Source of the DNA: Duganella levis
GTDB taxonomy: Bacteria > Pseudomonadota > Gammaproteobacteria > Burkholderiales > Burkholderiaceae_D
Length of the DNA: 64,000 bases
Direction of reading: 5' to 3'
NCBI RefSeq assembly: GCF_009857605.1
Contig: NZ_WWCT01000005.1
Location: 248,001-312,000, forward strand
The notes beneath the pieces were generated by a model. That model had not been told where the DNA came from, ran no database searches, and saw nothing but the letters and a program-made list of their open reading frames with translations. Of this stretch, positions 19,532-28,500 are shown in pieces; position 1 is the first letter of the stretch; each line of letters opens with the position of its first letter. The position numbers and the translations under genes are program-made.

Positions 19532-20824
19532 TCAGGCGGCGAAGCAGACGCGGTTGCGGCCCGTCTCCTTGGCGCGGTACAGCAGCGCATCGGCCTTTTG
19601 CAGCATCGCTTCCGCCGTGCCGGCCGCCAGGTCGGCGTACACGCCCATGCTCATGGTCACCTTCAGTTCCGGATGCACCTGATGCCATGGGAAGGCCTCG
19701 ATCATCGCGCGCAGCTTGTCGCACAGCGCAGCGGCCTGCGGCAGTTCGGTCTCCGGAAACGCGATGACGAATTCCTCGCCGCCGTAGCGCGCTACCAGAT
19801 CGCTCAGGCGCATGTGGCCGCGCAGGATTTCGCCCACCTGGCGCAGCACCACATCGCCGGTGGCGTGCGAGAACTGGTCGTTGATCTTCTTGAAGAAATC
19901 GATATCGCCGATCACCACGCTGAGTGGCCGCTTGTGGCGCACCGCGTGGCTGAACAAGCTGCTGGCCTGTTCGTCGAAGTGGCGGCGGTTATGCAGCTTG
20001 GTCAGCGCATCGCGCACGCTCAGCTCACGCATCTGCTCCGCCTGCGTCAGAATGGTGTGGTGCGACTCGCTCAACTCCTCGTGCGTGCGCGCCAGCTTTT
20101 CGCTCATGGCGTTGAAGGCGGCGGCCAGTTCGGCCACTTCATCCTTGCCCTCGACCGGCACCCGCTGCAACAGCGAACCGCCATGCATGGCGCGCACCGC
20201 GCCGGTCAGATGACCCAGCGTGCGGCCCAGTCCCCGGCTTAACAACACGCCGAGTACCAGCGCCAGCACCGCCGCGCCGCTGACGCCAAACCACAACGCG
20301 TCGCGCATCGCCGCCAGGTATTGCAGTTCCTGCTTGCTCGGCGTGATCACGCCTTCCGGCGACACATAGGCGACCACGCGGCCTTGCACCTCGACCGCCC
20401 GCGCATCCTTGCGCGCCGCTTCCGGCAGCAGTTCGCCGTGCTCGTAGACGCCGGCGCCCAGCAGCACGCGGTAGTCCTGGTCGGCCAGGATGAAATGGTA
20501 TGGCGGCTCGCCGCGACGCTCCGGGCGGCCCTCGCCGGGCGGCGGCGGACGGCGGCGCTCACCATCCGGCGGCGGCGGACGATCGCCGGCCAGCGGCCCG
20601 CGACTCAGCATGAAGTCATCGAAACCCTCCTTGCCGTGATTGGCCTTCCAGTCGTACTGCGCCAGATAGGCGGTGACGGCGGCATGGAAATGTTCGGCAG
20701 CGCGCTCGCGCCGCAGGCTGTCCACCTTCTTGGTCATGCCGGCATAAGCCAACCCGCCCACCATTGCCACGGCAGCCAGTCCGGTGAGCAGCAACGCCAG
20801 CATGAATTTCGTGCGCAGAGACAT
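19532..20824 (-). CDS. Diguanylate cyclase with periplasmic sensor and HAMP domain
   Basis: A 430-residue membrane cyclase that should make cyclic di-GMP. Order: first membrane helix (about 10-28), a periplasmic sensor segment, second helix (about 180-200), HAMP (about 200-252), then GGDEF. The GGDEF domain has the active GGEEF form, the GDIDFFKKIND magnesium site and an RLSD inhibitory site five residues before GGEEF, so product inhibition is likely. The sensor contains an unusual Pro/Arg-rich stretch (PPPP repeated, near residues 80-105). I chose the ATG at 20824; an in-frame GTG lies at 20830. No effector gene is adjacent. Confidence 0.92.
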   Translation of the reverse strand: MSLRTKFMLALLLTGLAAVAMVGGLAYAGMTKKVDSLRRERAAEHFHAAVTAYLAQYDWKANHGKEGFDDFMLSRGPLAGDRPPPPDGERRRPPPPGEGRPERRGEPPYHFILADQDYRVLLGAGVYEHGELLPEAARKDARAVEVQGRVVAYVSPEGVITPSKQELQYLAAMRDALWFGVSGAAVLALVLGVLLSRGLGRTLGHLTGAVRAMHGGSLLQRVPVEGKDEVAELAAAFNAMSEKLARTHEELSESHHTILTQAEQMRELSVRDALTKLHNRRHFDEQASSLFSHAVRHKRPLSVVIGDIDFFKKINDQFSHATGDVVLRQVGEILRGHMRLSDLVARYGGEEFVIAFPETELPQAAALCDKLRAMIEAFPWHQVHPELKVTMSMGVYADLAAGTAEAMLQKADALLYRAKETGRNRVCFAA

Positions 20825-21049
20825 TCCCACCCCATCAGATTATTGCCAAAAGGACAGTAATCATACCCGAAGGCAGCGGCTGCGCGAAAAAATTACACTA
20901 CTTTAACTTGCCCCAAAGCAGCACCTCTTCATAGGGGAAATCCCAAGTTATATACATTACTTATGGCTCGTATCATAAATCGAAAGTTTTCTTATTACTG
21001 AAATTCGCGCATACTGCAACGCAACAAACGAATATTGATGGAGTTTCCG

Positions 21050-21271
21050 ATGAGCGCAATGACCTACACCACCACCAACGACACTGGCTACTTCGCCAAT
21101 GTTGCCACCGCAGTACGCCAGCTGTTCGCAGCCGTATTTGCCGTACAGCCGGGTATGTCGCAGCGCAACAAAGAAGAAACCATCTGGTGGCTCACTCGCA
21201 TGGCGAATGACTGCGAGCGCCACTCCCCTAGCCTGTCCGCCGAGCTGCGTTTCTTCGCATCGCGCGGTTAA
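21050..21271 (+). CDS. Small hypothetical protein, 73 residues
   Basis: A short ORF with a convincing start: GGAG lies eight bases before the ATG at 21050. An in-frame ATG at 21038 precedes that GGAG and is less likely. The product begins MSAMTYTTTND, then has a possibly amphipathic AVRQLFAAVFAV segment and a Trp/Cys/Arg-rich tail (ETIWWLTRMANDCERHS). No family recognised. It precedes a 33-residue membrane ORF by 25 bases, and a terminator follows, so the two form a small transcription unit behind an AT-rich 225-base gap. Confidence 0.65.
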   Translation: MSAMTYTTTNDTGYFANVATAVRQLFAAVFAVQPGMSQRNKEETIWWLTRMANDCERHSPSLSAELRFFASRG

Positions 21272-21296
21272 TCGAATTCACTCAAGGAGAAATACT

Positions 21297-21398
21297 ATGC
21301 TGACCATTATCGAAAACCTGCCTGCTGCAATCGCTCTGTCCGGCCTGGTGCTGCGCCTGTACCTGGGCAACAAGCCAGAGAACAACAGCGCAGAATAA
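21297..21398 (+). CDS. Very small hydrophobic protein, 33 residues
   Basis: The ORF has a near-ideal ribosome binding site (AAGGAGA, six bases before the ATG) and ends 19 bases before a strong terminator. The product starts MLTIIENLPAAIALSG and holds one hydrophobic stretch (about residues 8-23) with a polar tail. A single-pass or peripheral membrane peptide is likely. No family recognised. Confidence 0.6.
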   Translation: MLTIIENLPAAIALSGLVLRLYLGNKPENNSAE

Positions 21399-21417
21399 GC
21401 TACACCGTCAAAATGGC

Positions 21418-21453
21418 AAAAGCCCCGGCACGCGCAAGCGGCCGGGGCTTTTT
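21418..21453. terminator. Bidirectional intrinsic terminator
   Basis: AAAAGCCCCGGC pairs with GCCGGGGCTTTT, with T runs on both strands. It closes the small-ORF unit on the plus strand and the amino acid permease on the minus strand (stop at 21468). Confidence 0.9.
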
Positions 21454-21467
21454 AATTGGCTACCGTA

Positions 21468-22931
21468 TTACTGACGGTTGAGGCGCGAGTTGCGCATGCC
21501 GTACAGGAAGTACGTCAGCACCGTGGCGGTGATCCAGATACCGAAAATGGTGTAGGTCGTCATCGACAGGCCAAACATCAGGTACAGGCAGGCCGCGATG
21601 CTCAGGCCCGGCACCAGGTAAGGACCACCCGGGACGCGGAAGCCTTTGACGGCCGACGGGCCTTCCTTGCGGCGCATCACCGGCACCGCTACCGACACCA
21701 CGCTGAACGCCGTCAGCGTACCCATGCTGACCATATCCCACAGGAAGGTCGCATCGACAAAACCGGCCACCAGGCCCACCACGATGCAGACGATCAGCGT
21801 GTTGTGCACCGGCGAACCGGTGCGAGGGCTGACTTTCTGGAACGCCGGCGAAATCAGGCCGTCCTTGGAAATCGCGTACAGGATGCGGGTCTGGCCGTAG
21901 ATGGTCACCAGCGTCACGCTGAATACCGAAATCACGGCGCCCGCCGCCAGCACCAGCGCCGGCCAGGTCTTGCCGGTGACGTTTTGCAGGATCACGGCCA
22001 GGCCGGCTTCCTGCCCGGCGAACTTGGCCGCCGGCTGCGCGCCCATGGCGGCCACCGCCACCAGCATATAGAACACGGTGACGATGACCAGCGCGGACAG
22101 GATGCCGATCGGCACATTGCGGGTGGGATTGCGCACTTCTTCGCCGGCCGTGGCCACGGTGTCCAGGCCGATGAAGGAGAAGAACACGGTCGCCGCCGCC
22201 GCCGTCACGCCGGCCATGCCGGTGGTATGCACGCCGCCGTCCGGGCTGAAGAACGGATGGAAATTGTTGATGTCGAAACCGCTGAAGGCGATCACCACGA
22301 AGAAGATCAGGATCGCCAGCTTGATCATCACCATGATGGCGTTGGTGGTGGCCGATTCCTTGGCGCCGCGGATCAGCAGCAGGCAGCACAGGCACACCAG
22401 GATGATCGGCGGCAGATTGATGTGGCCGCCATGCACCTCGATCCCGTGCGCGGTCGAGACAATCGTCGGCGAGCGCAGCATCTCGGGAATATGCCATCCG
22501 ACCGCGTTATTCAGGAAGTTGTTCAGATAATCCGACCAGCCGATCGCCACCGCGCTGGCGGCCAGGCCATATTCCAGCAGCAAACAGGCGGCCATGATGA
22601 AGGCCAGGAACTCGCCCACGGTGGCGTAAGCGAACGAATACGACGAGCCGGAGGCCGGAATGCGGAACGACAGCTCGGCATAGCACAGCGCGGTCAGGCC
22701 GGCGGTGATGGCGGCGATCAGGAATGACAGGATGACGGATGGGCCAGCCTTGGGTACGGCTTCAACCATCGTAAAGAAGATGCCGGTGCCGATCGTGGCG
22801 CCGACACCGATCATCGTCAGGGGGAACAGGCCTACAGAGCGGTGCAAACTGTTGCTGCTGCTTGGGTCTTCTGTTTTTTGATGGTTGACCAGCTTGGTAC
22901 GGGTCAGTTTCTGGACCAGCGTTTGGTTCAC
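21468..22931 (-). CDS. APC family amino acid permease
   Basis: A 487-residue permease with about 12 membrane segments. The first helix carries the APC substrate-binding motif IGVGATIGTGIF, and FRIPASGSSYSFAYATVGEF follows as in cationic amino acid transporters of the YfnA/CAT group. The frame is open to an ATG at 22970, but AAGGA lies six bases before a GTG at 22931, which I take as the start. A TATAAT at 22980-22975 is a likely -10, though no good -35 is visible. Substrate probably a neutral or cationic amino acid. Confidence 0.88.
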   Translation of the reverse strand: MNQTLVQKLTRTKLVNHQKTEDPSSSNSLHRSVGLFPLTMIGVGATIGTGIFFTMVEAVPKAGPSVILSFLIAAITAGLTALCYAELSFRIPASGSSYSFAYATVGEFLAFIMAACLLLEYGLAASAVAIGWSDYLNNFLNNAVGWHIPEMLRSPTIVSTAHGIEVHGGHINLPPIILVCLCCLLLIRGAKESATTNAIMVMIKLAILIFFVVIAFSGFDINNFHPFFSPDGGVHTTGMAGVTAAAATVFFSFIGLDTVATAGEEVRNPTRNVPIGILSALVIVTVFYMLVAVAAMGAQPAAKFAGQEAGLAVILQNVTGKTWPALVLAAGAVISVFSVTLVTIYGQTRILYAISKDGLISPAFQKVSPRTGSPVHNTLIVCIVVGLVAGFVDATFLWDMVSMGTLTAFSVVSVAVPVMRRKEGPSAVKGFRVPGGPYLVPGLSIAACLYLMFGLSMTTYTIFGIWITATVLTYFLYGMRNSRLNRQ

Positions 22932-22974
22932 AGGCAATCCTTGTGGGAGATGATGTTCGGGCAAAAACACAGCG

Positions 22975-22980
22975 ATTATA
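22975..22980 (-). promoter_or_regulatory. Candidate -10 box of the amino acid permease gene
   Basis: A perfect TATAAT on the minus strand, 44 bases upstream of the GTG start. The -35 region at normal spacing (TAGGGG) is poor, so activation by another factor is possible. Confidence 0.4.
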
Positions 22981-23159
22981 GGGCTTTCCGTCCGGCTCCC
23001 CTAAAGGTATTTTGTGCCACAAATACAACTTTGCCCCTTATTCCATATGGCCTGCGTTACAAGTGCTTACTTTTGATACAGCGGCATGTATAGATTGCAA
23101 ACAGGCGATGGCTTACTCTTGGGGCAAGTATTACTCAAAGCCAAGAAGGAGAGCCAGCC

Positions 23160-23279
23160 ATGCCGATTCAAAAGATCCCTACCGTATCCCGCCGCATCCA
23201 TCCAGCCGCCGTGACCGGCGCCGCCATGGTCCTGCTTGGCCTGGCTATTACCCTGACGGCGCTGATCGTCCACCACTAA
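23160..23279 (+). CDS. Small single-pass membrane protein, 39 residues
   Basis: The ORF starts with ATG seven bases after AAGGAGAG, a strong ribosome binding site. The product has a basic N-terminus (MPIQKIPTVSRRIHP), then one hydrophobic helix (about residues 16-37) and ends HH. Its last four bases overlap the end of the converging DUF1993 gene. The basic head and single helix suggest an N-in membrane peptide. No family recognised. Confidence 0.6.
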   Translation: MPIQKIPTVSRRIHPAAVTGAAMVLLGLAITLTALIVHH

Positions 23280-23782
23280 GCGTAAGCGCCCAAATAGTCG
23301 AGCTTGCCGATCTTGACGCCCTGGTTGCGCAGGATGTCATGGGCGGTGGTGACGTGGAAGTAGAAATTGGGCAGCGCGAAGGTCAGCAAGTAGCTGGCGC
23401 CGGTAAAGTCCGGGAAGCCGCCGAAGTTGAGGCGGATGGTGCGTTCTTCGCTGTCGGCGAACTGCTCCGGCGTCACGCTTTCCAGGAAGGCGATGGTGTT
23501 GGCGATCCGCTGTTGCAGCTGATCGAATGACGTTTCGTTATCTTCAAACTTAGGCGCCGGCACGCCGGTCAGGCGCTCCACCGTCATCTTCGACGTATCG
23601 CTGGCGCGCTGTACTTGCCCCGTCAGCGGCAACATATCATCGGCCAGCCGCGCCGAGATCATCGCATCCGGCACCGAGCCATGCTGCTCGACGTGCGCTT
23701 CGGCCTTCTTCAACAACTCCGACACCACCTTCAACCCGCGCACGAACGCGGGCACCGTCAATTGATACATCGATAGCGCCAT
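23276..23782 (-). CDS. DUF1993 domain-containing protein
   Basis: A 168-residue soluble protein matching DUF1993 throughout (LSMYQLTVPAFVRGLKVVSELL at the start, NFYFHVTTAHDILRNQGVKIGKLDYLG at the end). This family has a DinB-like four-helix bundle, and no activity is established. Three ATG codons stand in tandem; GGGGAG touches the first, so the third (23782), six bases away, is the best start. Confidence 0.88.
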   Translation of the reverse strand: MALSMYQLTVPAFVRGLKVVSELLKKAEAHVEQHGSVPDAMISARLADDMLPLTGQVQRASDTSKMTVERLTGVPAPKFEDNETSFDQLQQRIANTIAFLESVTPEQFADSEERTIRLNFGGFPDFTGASYLLTFALPNFYFHVTTAHDILRNQGVKIGKLDYLGAYA

Positions 23783-23841
23783 CATCATCTCCCCGAAAGA
23801 AAACTCTGAGTGTAGCGCAACGGGTTGAAGGCTGCCGGCGG

Positions 23842-24399
23842 TCAGGCCAGGGCGTCGATGTTGTTGCCGATCTGGCTGGTGTTGCTGGCGGCGGCGGCTT
23901 TGCTGGCTTGGGCGATGTCGTAGACCAGTTGCTCTTGCTGGGTCACGGTGCCGTCTTCGTTCTTGTCGGCTGCTTCGTAGGTTTTGGTGGCGCTGCTGCT
24001 GCCCCCCGCCGCGCTGGCGCCGCCTGCTCCGCCGGCGCCACGCGCACCACCGGCACCACCAGCGCCGCTGACGCCACTCGTGCCTTCCGAGCCGCCTTCA
24101 CCGCCGCCTTGTGGACGTGGTGGTTTGAAGTCGCCGCTCTTGATGGCCGCTGTCAGGTCATCCTTGGTGATCGAACCGGTGCCTTGTTTGTCGATGGCGT
24201 CGAATTGCTTGGTCGCGTCGTCGGACGAGACTCCTTTGGATTCAAGGCCTTTGACGAATTCGTCTTTGCTGACCGAACCGTCGGTGTCGGCATCCATATC
24301 GTCAAACATCTTGGTCGCCAGACGCGCTGCGCCTTTGGCTGGGTCGAACGTCGGGGCGGTAGTGGTGCTGCTGGAAACGCTGCTGATTGCTGTGCTCAT
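23842..24399 (-). CDS. EF-hand calcium-binding protein with Gly/Ala-rich linker
   Basis: A 185-residue protein with three EF-hand loops: DADTDGSVSKDE (about 35-46), DKQGTGSITKDD (about 69-80) and DKNEDGTVTQQE (about 145-156). Between the second and third lies a low-complexity Gly/Ala/Ser linker made of GAGGA-type repeats. No classical signal peptide is seen. A calcium sensor or buffer is likely; the partner is unknown. Confidence 0.85.
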   Translation of the reverse strand: MSTAISSVSSSTTTAPTFDPAKGAARLATKMFDDMDADTDGSVSKDEFVKGLESKGVSSDDATKQFDAIDKQGTGSITKDDLTAAIKSGDFKPPRPQGGGEGGSEGTSGVSGAGGAGGARGAGGAGGASAAGGSSSATKTYEAADKNEDGTVTQQEQLVYDIAQASKAAAASNTSQIGNNIDALA

Positions 24400-24487
24400 G
24401 GTTCTTACTCCGTGGTTAAGGACGCTATTCTATTAACGAACTAAACCATGTATCCATGACCCCGCAGAGTGTAAAGAGGGGTAAAGA

Positions 24488-25510
24488 TCAGTCGACGCGC
24501 ACCACCATCAGCCCTGCGCGCAAGCCCACCCGCACATCGGGATTGGGGAACACCACCAGTTCTTCCGCATGCTGCACGGTGTAGACGGTGTCGCCATCGC
24601 GTGCAATCTCTTCTCCTTGTTTCATGGCGGTGAAGTTATGCGTCTCTTTGCCGAACGCCATCTGGAACTGGTCGCTCAACTTGATGATCTGGCGCGCGGT
24701 GTTGAAGATGTGCGGCCGCTGCGTGCCTTCGCACTTGTCCGCGCCGCGCAGCAGGTCGTCCAGCGCCTGCGAGGCGTCCTTGAATTGCGCCAGGTCGTTC
24801 TGACCCAGCGTGCCGATGCGGCCCAGTTCTATGGTGGTGCCGGCCGCCGCGTGGTGCTCGGCCGAGTAGTAGCTGTAAGTACCCACCGATGCCGGATTCA
24901 TAATGATGGCCCCGATGCCGGCGAGGCCCAGCCAGTCGATCAACTGCGCGCGCGGTTGATCGGCAATCAGTTCCGGCACGATGGCGAAGGTGGGATAGAC
25001 CGATGGCCGGATCGCCGTGTGCAGGTCGAGATGCCAGCGCGCCGGGCCCGCATCTTTGAAGAACGCGGTGGTGGCGGCGATCATCACGTCCGCGCGCGCG
25101 GCTTCCGCAGTACCTTCCAGCGTGCCGCGTTGGGCGCGGAACATGCGGTTCAGATCCGCATCGATGAAGCGCTTGCCGGCGCGGATGGCGCCGATATTGC
25201 CGACGCAGAGCATCAGGTCCACCGCCAGCGCGGAGGGCTGATGCGACAAGGCGTCCAGCAACCAGGCGACAACTTCGATCGGGCCGGTCTCGTCGCCGTG
25301 AACGCCGACGGAGATCAGTACCGCCGGACGGGTGGTACTGCCATCGGCAGCGCGGATCGTGATGATGCCGTCGGCCGGCTCGGCGACCGCGAAACCGGCC
25401 GCCGTGAAGCGCGGCGCGATGGCGCTGAAATCCGCCTCCGCCAGCGCGCGCACCGCAGCAGGCAACTGCTGCGGCAACGCTGCCGACGAATCTCCTTGCG
25501 AAACGCTCAT
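24488..25510 (-). CDS. astE: Succinylglutamate desuccinylase
   Basis: Last enzyme of the AST arginine pathway: splits N-succinylglutamate into succinate and glutamate. The 340-residue protein shows zinc ligands in VGVHGDETGP (about 69) and DLHTAIRPS (about 162), typical of the AstE/aspartoacylase branch of M14. It is the last gene of the operon, starting four bases after the glutamate dehydrogenase stop. The frame is open upstream to 25570, inside gdhB; I chose the ATG at 25510 (MSVSQGDS). The glutamate it makes is the substrate of the preceding gene's product. Confidence 0.93.
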   Translation of the reverse strand: MSVSQGDSSAALPQQLPAAVRALAEADFSAIAPRFTAAGFAVAEPADGIITIRAADGSTTRPAVLISVGVHGDETGPIEVVAWLLDALSHQPSALAVDLMLCVGNIGAIRAGKRFIDADLNRMFRAQRGTLEGTAEAARADVMIAATTAFFKDAGPARWHLDLHTAIRPSVYPTFAIVPELIADQPRAQLIDWLGLAGIGAIIMNPASVGTYSYYSAEHHAAAGTTIELGRIGTLGQNDLAQFKDASQALDDLLRGADKCEGTQRPHIFNTARQIIKLSDQFQMAFGKETHNFTAMKQGEEIARDGDTVYTVQHAEELVVFPNPDVRVGLRAGLMVVRVD

Positions 25511-25514
25511 CGTA

Positions 25515-28500
25515 TTACGCCGCCTGTGCCGTGATGCTGGCGTTGACCGCCTCGGACAAGGCCCACACATCCAGCATCGCCTGTTCCAGATCCGTCGCCA
25601 CAGAATAGCCGGACAAGCCCAGCGTGTTGGCGACTACCTCCACCGCCTCCAGCGCCGAATGGCCGCCGGTGGCATGCTTCAGCACCTGCGACAGCAAGCG
25701 TTGCTGCGTGCGGCGCAGCGCGTTCTGCGCGTAGCTGCGCAGCTGTTCCTGCGAACGGCTGGTGGCCGGCAGCTTCAAGCCGCGCTCCAGCGTGTCGATG
25801 CCAACCTGCGCGCGCAGCGCCAGGCCCACATGCAGGAAGGCCGGCAAGTCCATGCCCGCCGGACGCTGTACCGACAACGCCGCAAACACAAACGCCGCCA
25901 CCGCTTCCAGCGCATCCACCGCCATCCAGGCGCGCACAAACTCTGCGCGCAGGCCGGCGGTCAGTTCCGCTTCCGACTGGCCGCTAACAGGCGTCAGCTG
26001 CGCCAGCGTTTCCGGATTGGCGAACAGGCGGGTCAACTCGGCGGCGCCTCCCTGTGCATGCAGCTGCTCGGCAGGCACCGACAGCGCGCCTTCAATCACA
26101 GCCTTCTGCAGCACGCGGGTATGCGCATCAACCTTGATCGATACTGCGCGCGGAATCTTCAGCGCATCTTCATCCAGCGTATCGAAGATCGGCGCCAGGT
26201 TCAGCGCGGACCATGCCTGGCCCCACGCCAGTATCACATCCGCTTCATCCACGCCATGTTCACCGGCCAGTTGACGCAGCATCAGCGGGCCGCAGCGGTT
26301 GACCGACTCATTCGCCAGCACGGTCGCCAGGATGGCGTTGGCCAGCGGGTGCGCCAATGCTGGACGCGTAGCCACCAGCAGATCCGGGAAGTACGGCTTG
26401 AGCACCGACTCGGCCCAGCTGCTCTCGGTCAGCGGCAGCGCCGACAGGATGCGCTTGTAGCGGTTTTTGACGTTGGCGATGACCACCGCCAGTTCCGGCG
26501 TGGTCAGGCCGCGGCCATCGGCCTTGCGGCGCGCCAGTTCAGCCACCGACGGCAGCTGCTCCAGCTCACGCGACAACGCGCCTTCTTCTTCCAGCGATGC
26601 GATCAGCGCGGCATAACCGTCCTGCACTTCCGGATCGACCTGCGCCTGCAACTCGCGCACCAGCAACTGCGTTTGCAGCGTGTTGTCGCGCAGGACCAGG
26701 CGTTCGATGTCGTCGGTCATCTCGTTCAGCGTGCGGTTGCGGTCCGCTTCGCTCAACTGGCCGGCGTTCATTTCCACGTCCAGCCACATCTTCGCGTTCA
26801 CTTCATGGTCGGAGCAATCCACGCCGGCCGAGTTGTCGATCGCATCGGTGAAGATGCGGCCACCCGACAGCGCAAACTCAATACGGCCAGCCTGCGTCGC
26901 ACCCAGGTTGCCGCCTTCGGTGACGACCTTGCAGCGCAGCTGATTGCCGTCCACGCGGATATTGTCGTTGGCGCGGTCCTTGACCTGTGCGTGCGATTCG
27001 GTCGACGCTTTGATGTAAGTGCCGATACCGCCGTTGTAGAACAGGTCCACCGGCGCCAGCAGGATGCGGTGCATCAGCTCTTCCGGCGCCAGCGCGGTTT
27101 CTTCGATATCCAGCACGGCGCGGATTTCCGGCGACAGCTCGATCGAACGCGCATTACGCGGGAATACGCCGCCGCCTTTCGAAATCAGTTCCTTGTTGTA
27201 GTCTTCCCACGAGGAGCGCGGCAGCGCGAACATGCGCTCACGCTCAACGAACGACACTTCCATGTCCGGATTCGGATCGAGGAAGATATGACGGTGATCG
27301 AACGCCGCCACGATCTTCAGCTTGCGCGACAACAGCGCGCCGTTGCCGAACACGTCGCCCGACATATCGCCCACGCCGACCATGGTCACCGGCGACACGT
27401 GAATGTCGTGGTCCATTTCGTAGAAGTGGCGCTTGACCGCTTCAAACGCGCCCTTGGCGGTAATGCCCATCTTCTTGTGGTCGTAGCCGTTGGAACCGCC
27501 CGACGCAAATGCGTCGCCCAGCCAGAAGCCGCGCTGCACGGCGATGCCGTTGGCGATGTCGGAGAAGGTGGCGGTGCCCTTGTCGGCCGCCACCACCAGG
27601 TAAGGATCGTTAGGATCGTAGACCACGGTATCGGACGGCGGCACGATGTTACCCAGCACGCGGTTGTCGGTCACTTCCAGCAGGCTGGCGATGAACAGGC
27701 GATACACTGCCTCGCCTTCCGCCGCGATGGTTTCGCGCACGGCGTCTTTCGGCATCTGCTTGCAGACAAAGCCGCCCTTGGCGCCGGCCGGCACGATGAC
27801 GGCGTTCTTCACCATCTGCGCCTTCACCAGGCCGAGGACTTCGGTGCGGTAGTCTTCCATGCGGTCCGACCAGCGCAGGCCACCACGGGCGACAGGACCG
27901 CCGCGCAGGTGCACGCCTTCAAAGCGGCGCGAGAACACGAAGATCTCGCGGAACGGACGCGGCTCCGGCACCAGCGCCAGGTTGCTGGTATCGAGCTTGA
28001 AGATGATTTTGTCGCCCTGCTGATCGTTCTGGAAGTAGTTGGTGCGCAGCGTGGCGCTGATCAGCGTGGCCATCGCGCCCAGCACTTCTTCGCTGTCGGC
28101 GTGGTTGATGGCCGGCAGGCGGCTCTTGATATCGGCAACCTTGTCCAGCGCTGCGGCGCGCGTGGCTTCGTCATTGGCCGGGTTGAAGCGTTGCAGGAAG
28201 GCGTCCACCAGTTCCTTGACGATGGCCGGCTGCTTGCGCAGCGTCTCGGCCATGTAGCGCACCGAGAAGCGCGGGCTGGCCTGACGCCAGTAGCTCATGT
28301 AGGCGCGCACCAGCTGCACTTCGCGCACGCTCAGGCCACCTTCGACCACCAGGCCATTCAGACGGCCATCTTCCGCCGCATCGTTGAACAGCGCGGCGAA
28401 CAGTTCTTCCGCCACTGGCACGATTTCCGGCTTGGACAGTTTGGCGGCGCTGTCGGCATCCACTGACAGGCTGGTGACGAAATGACGCTCGCCGTTCACG

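Noticed and set aside
25332..28466. 1044-codon frame antisense to the glutamate dehydrogenase
   Set aside because: Low-complexity Arg/Gln/His-rich translation typical of a shadow frame; the dehydrogenase motifs are unambiguous.
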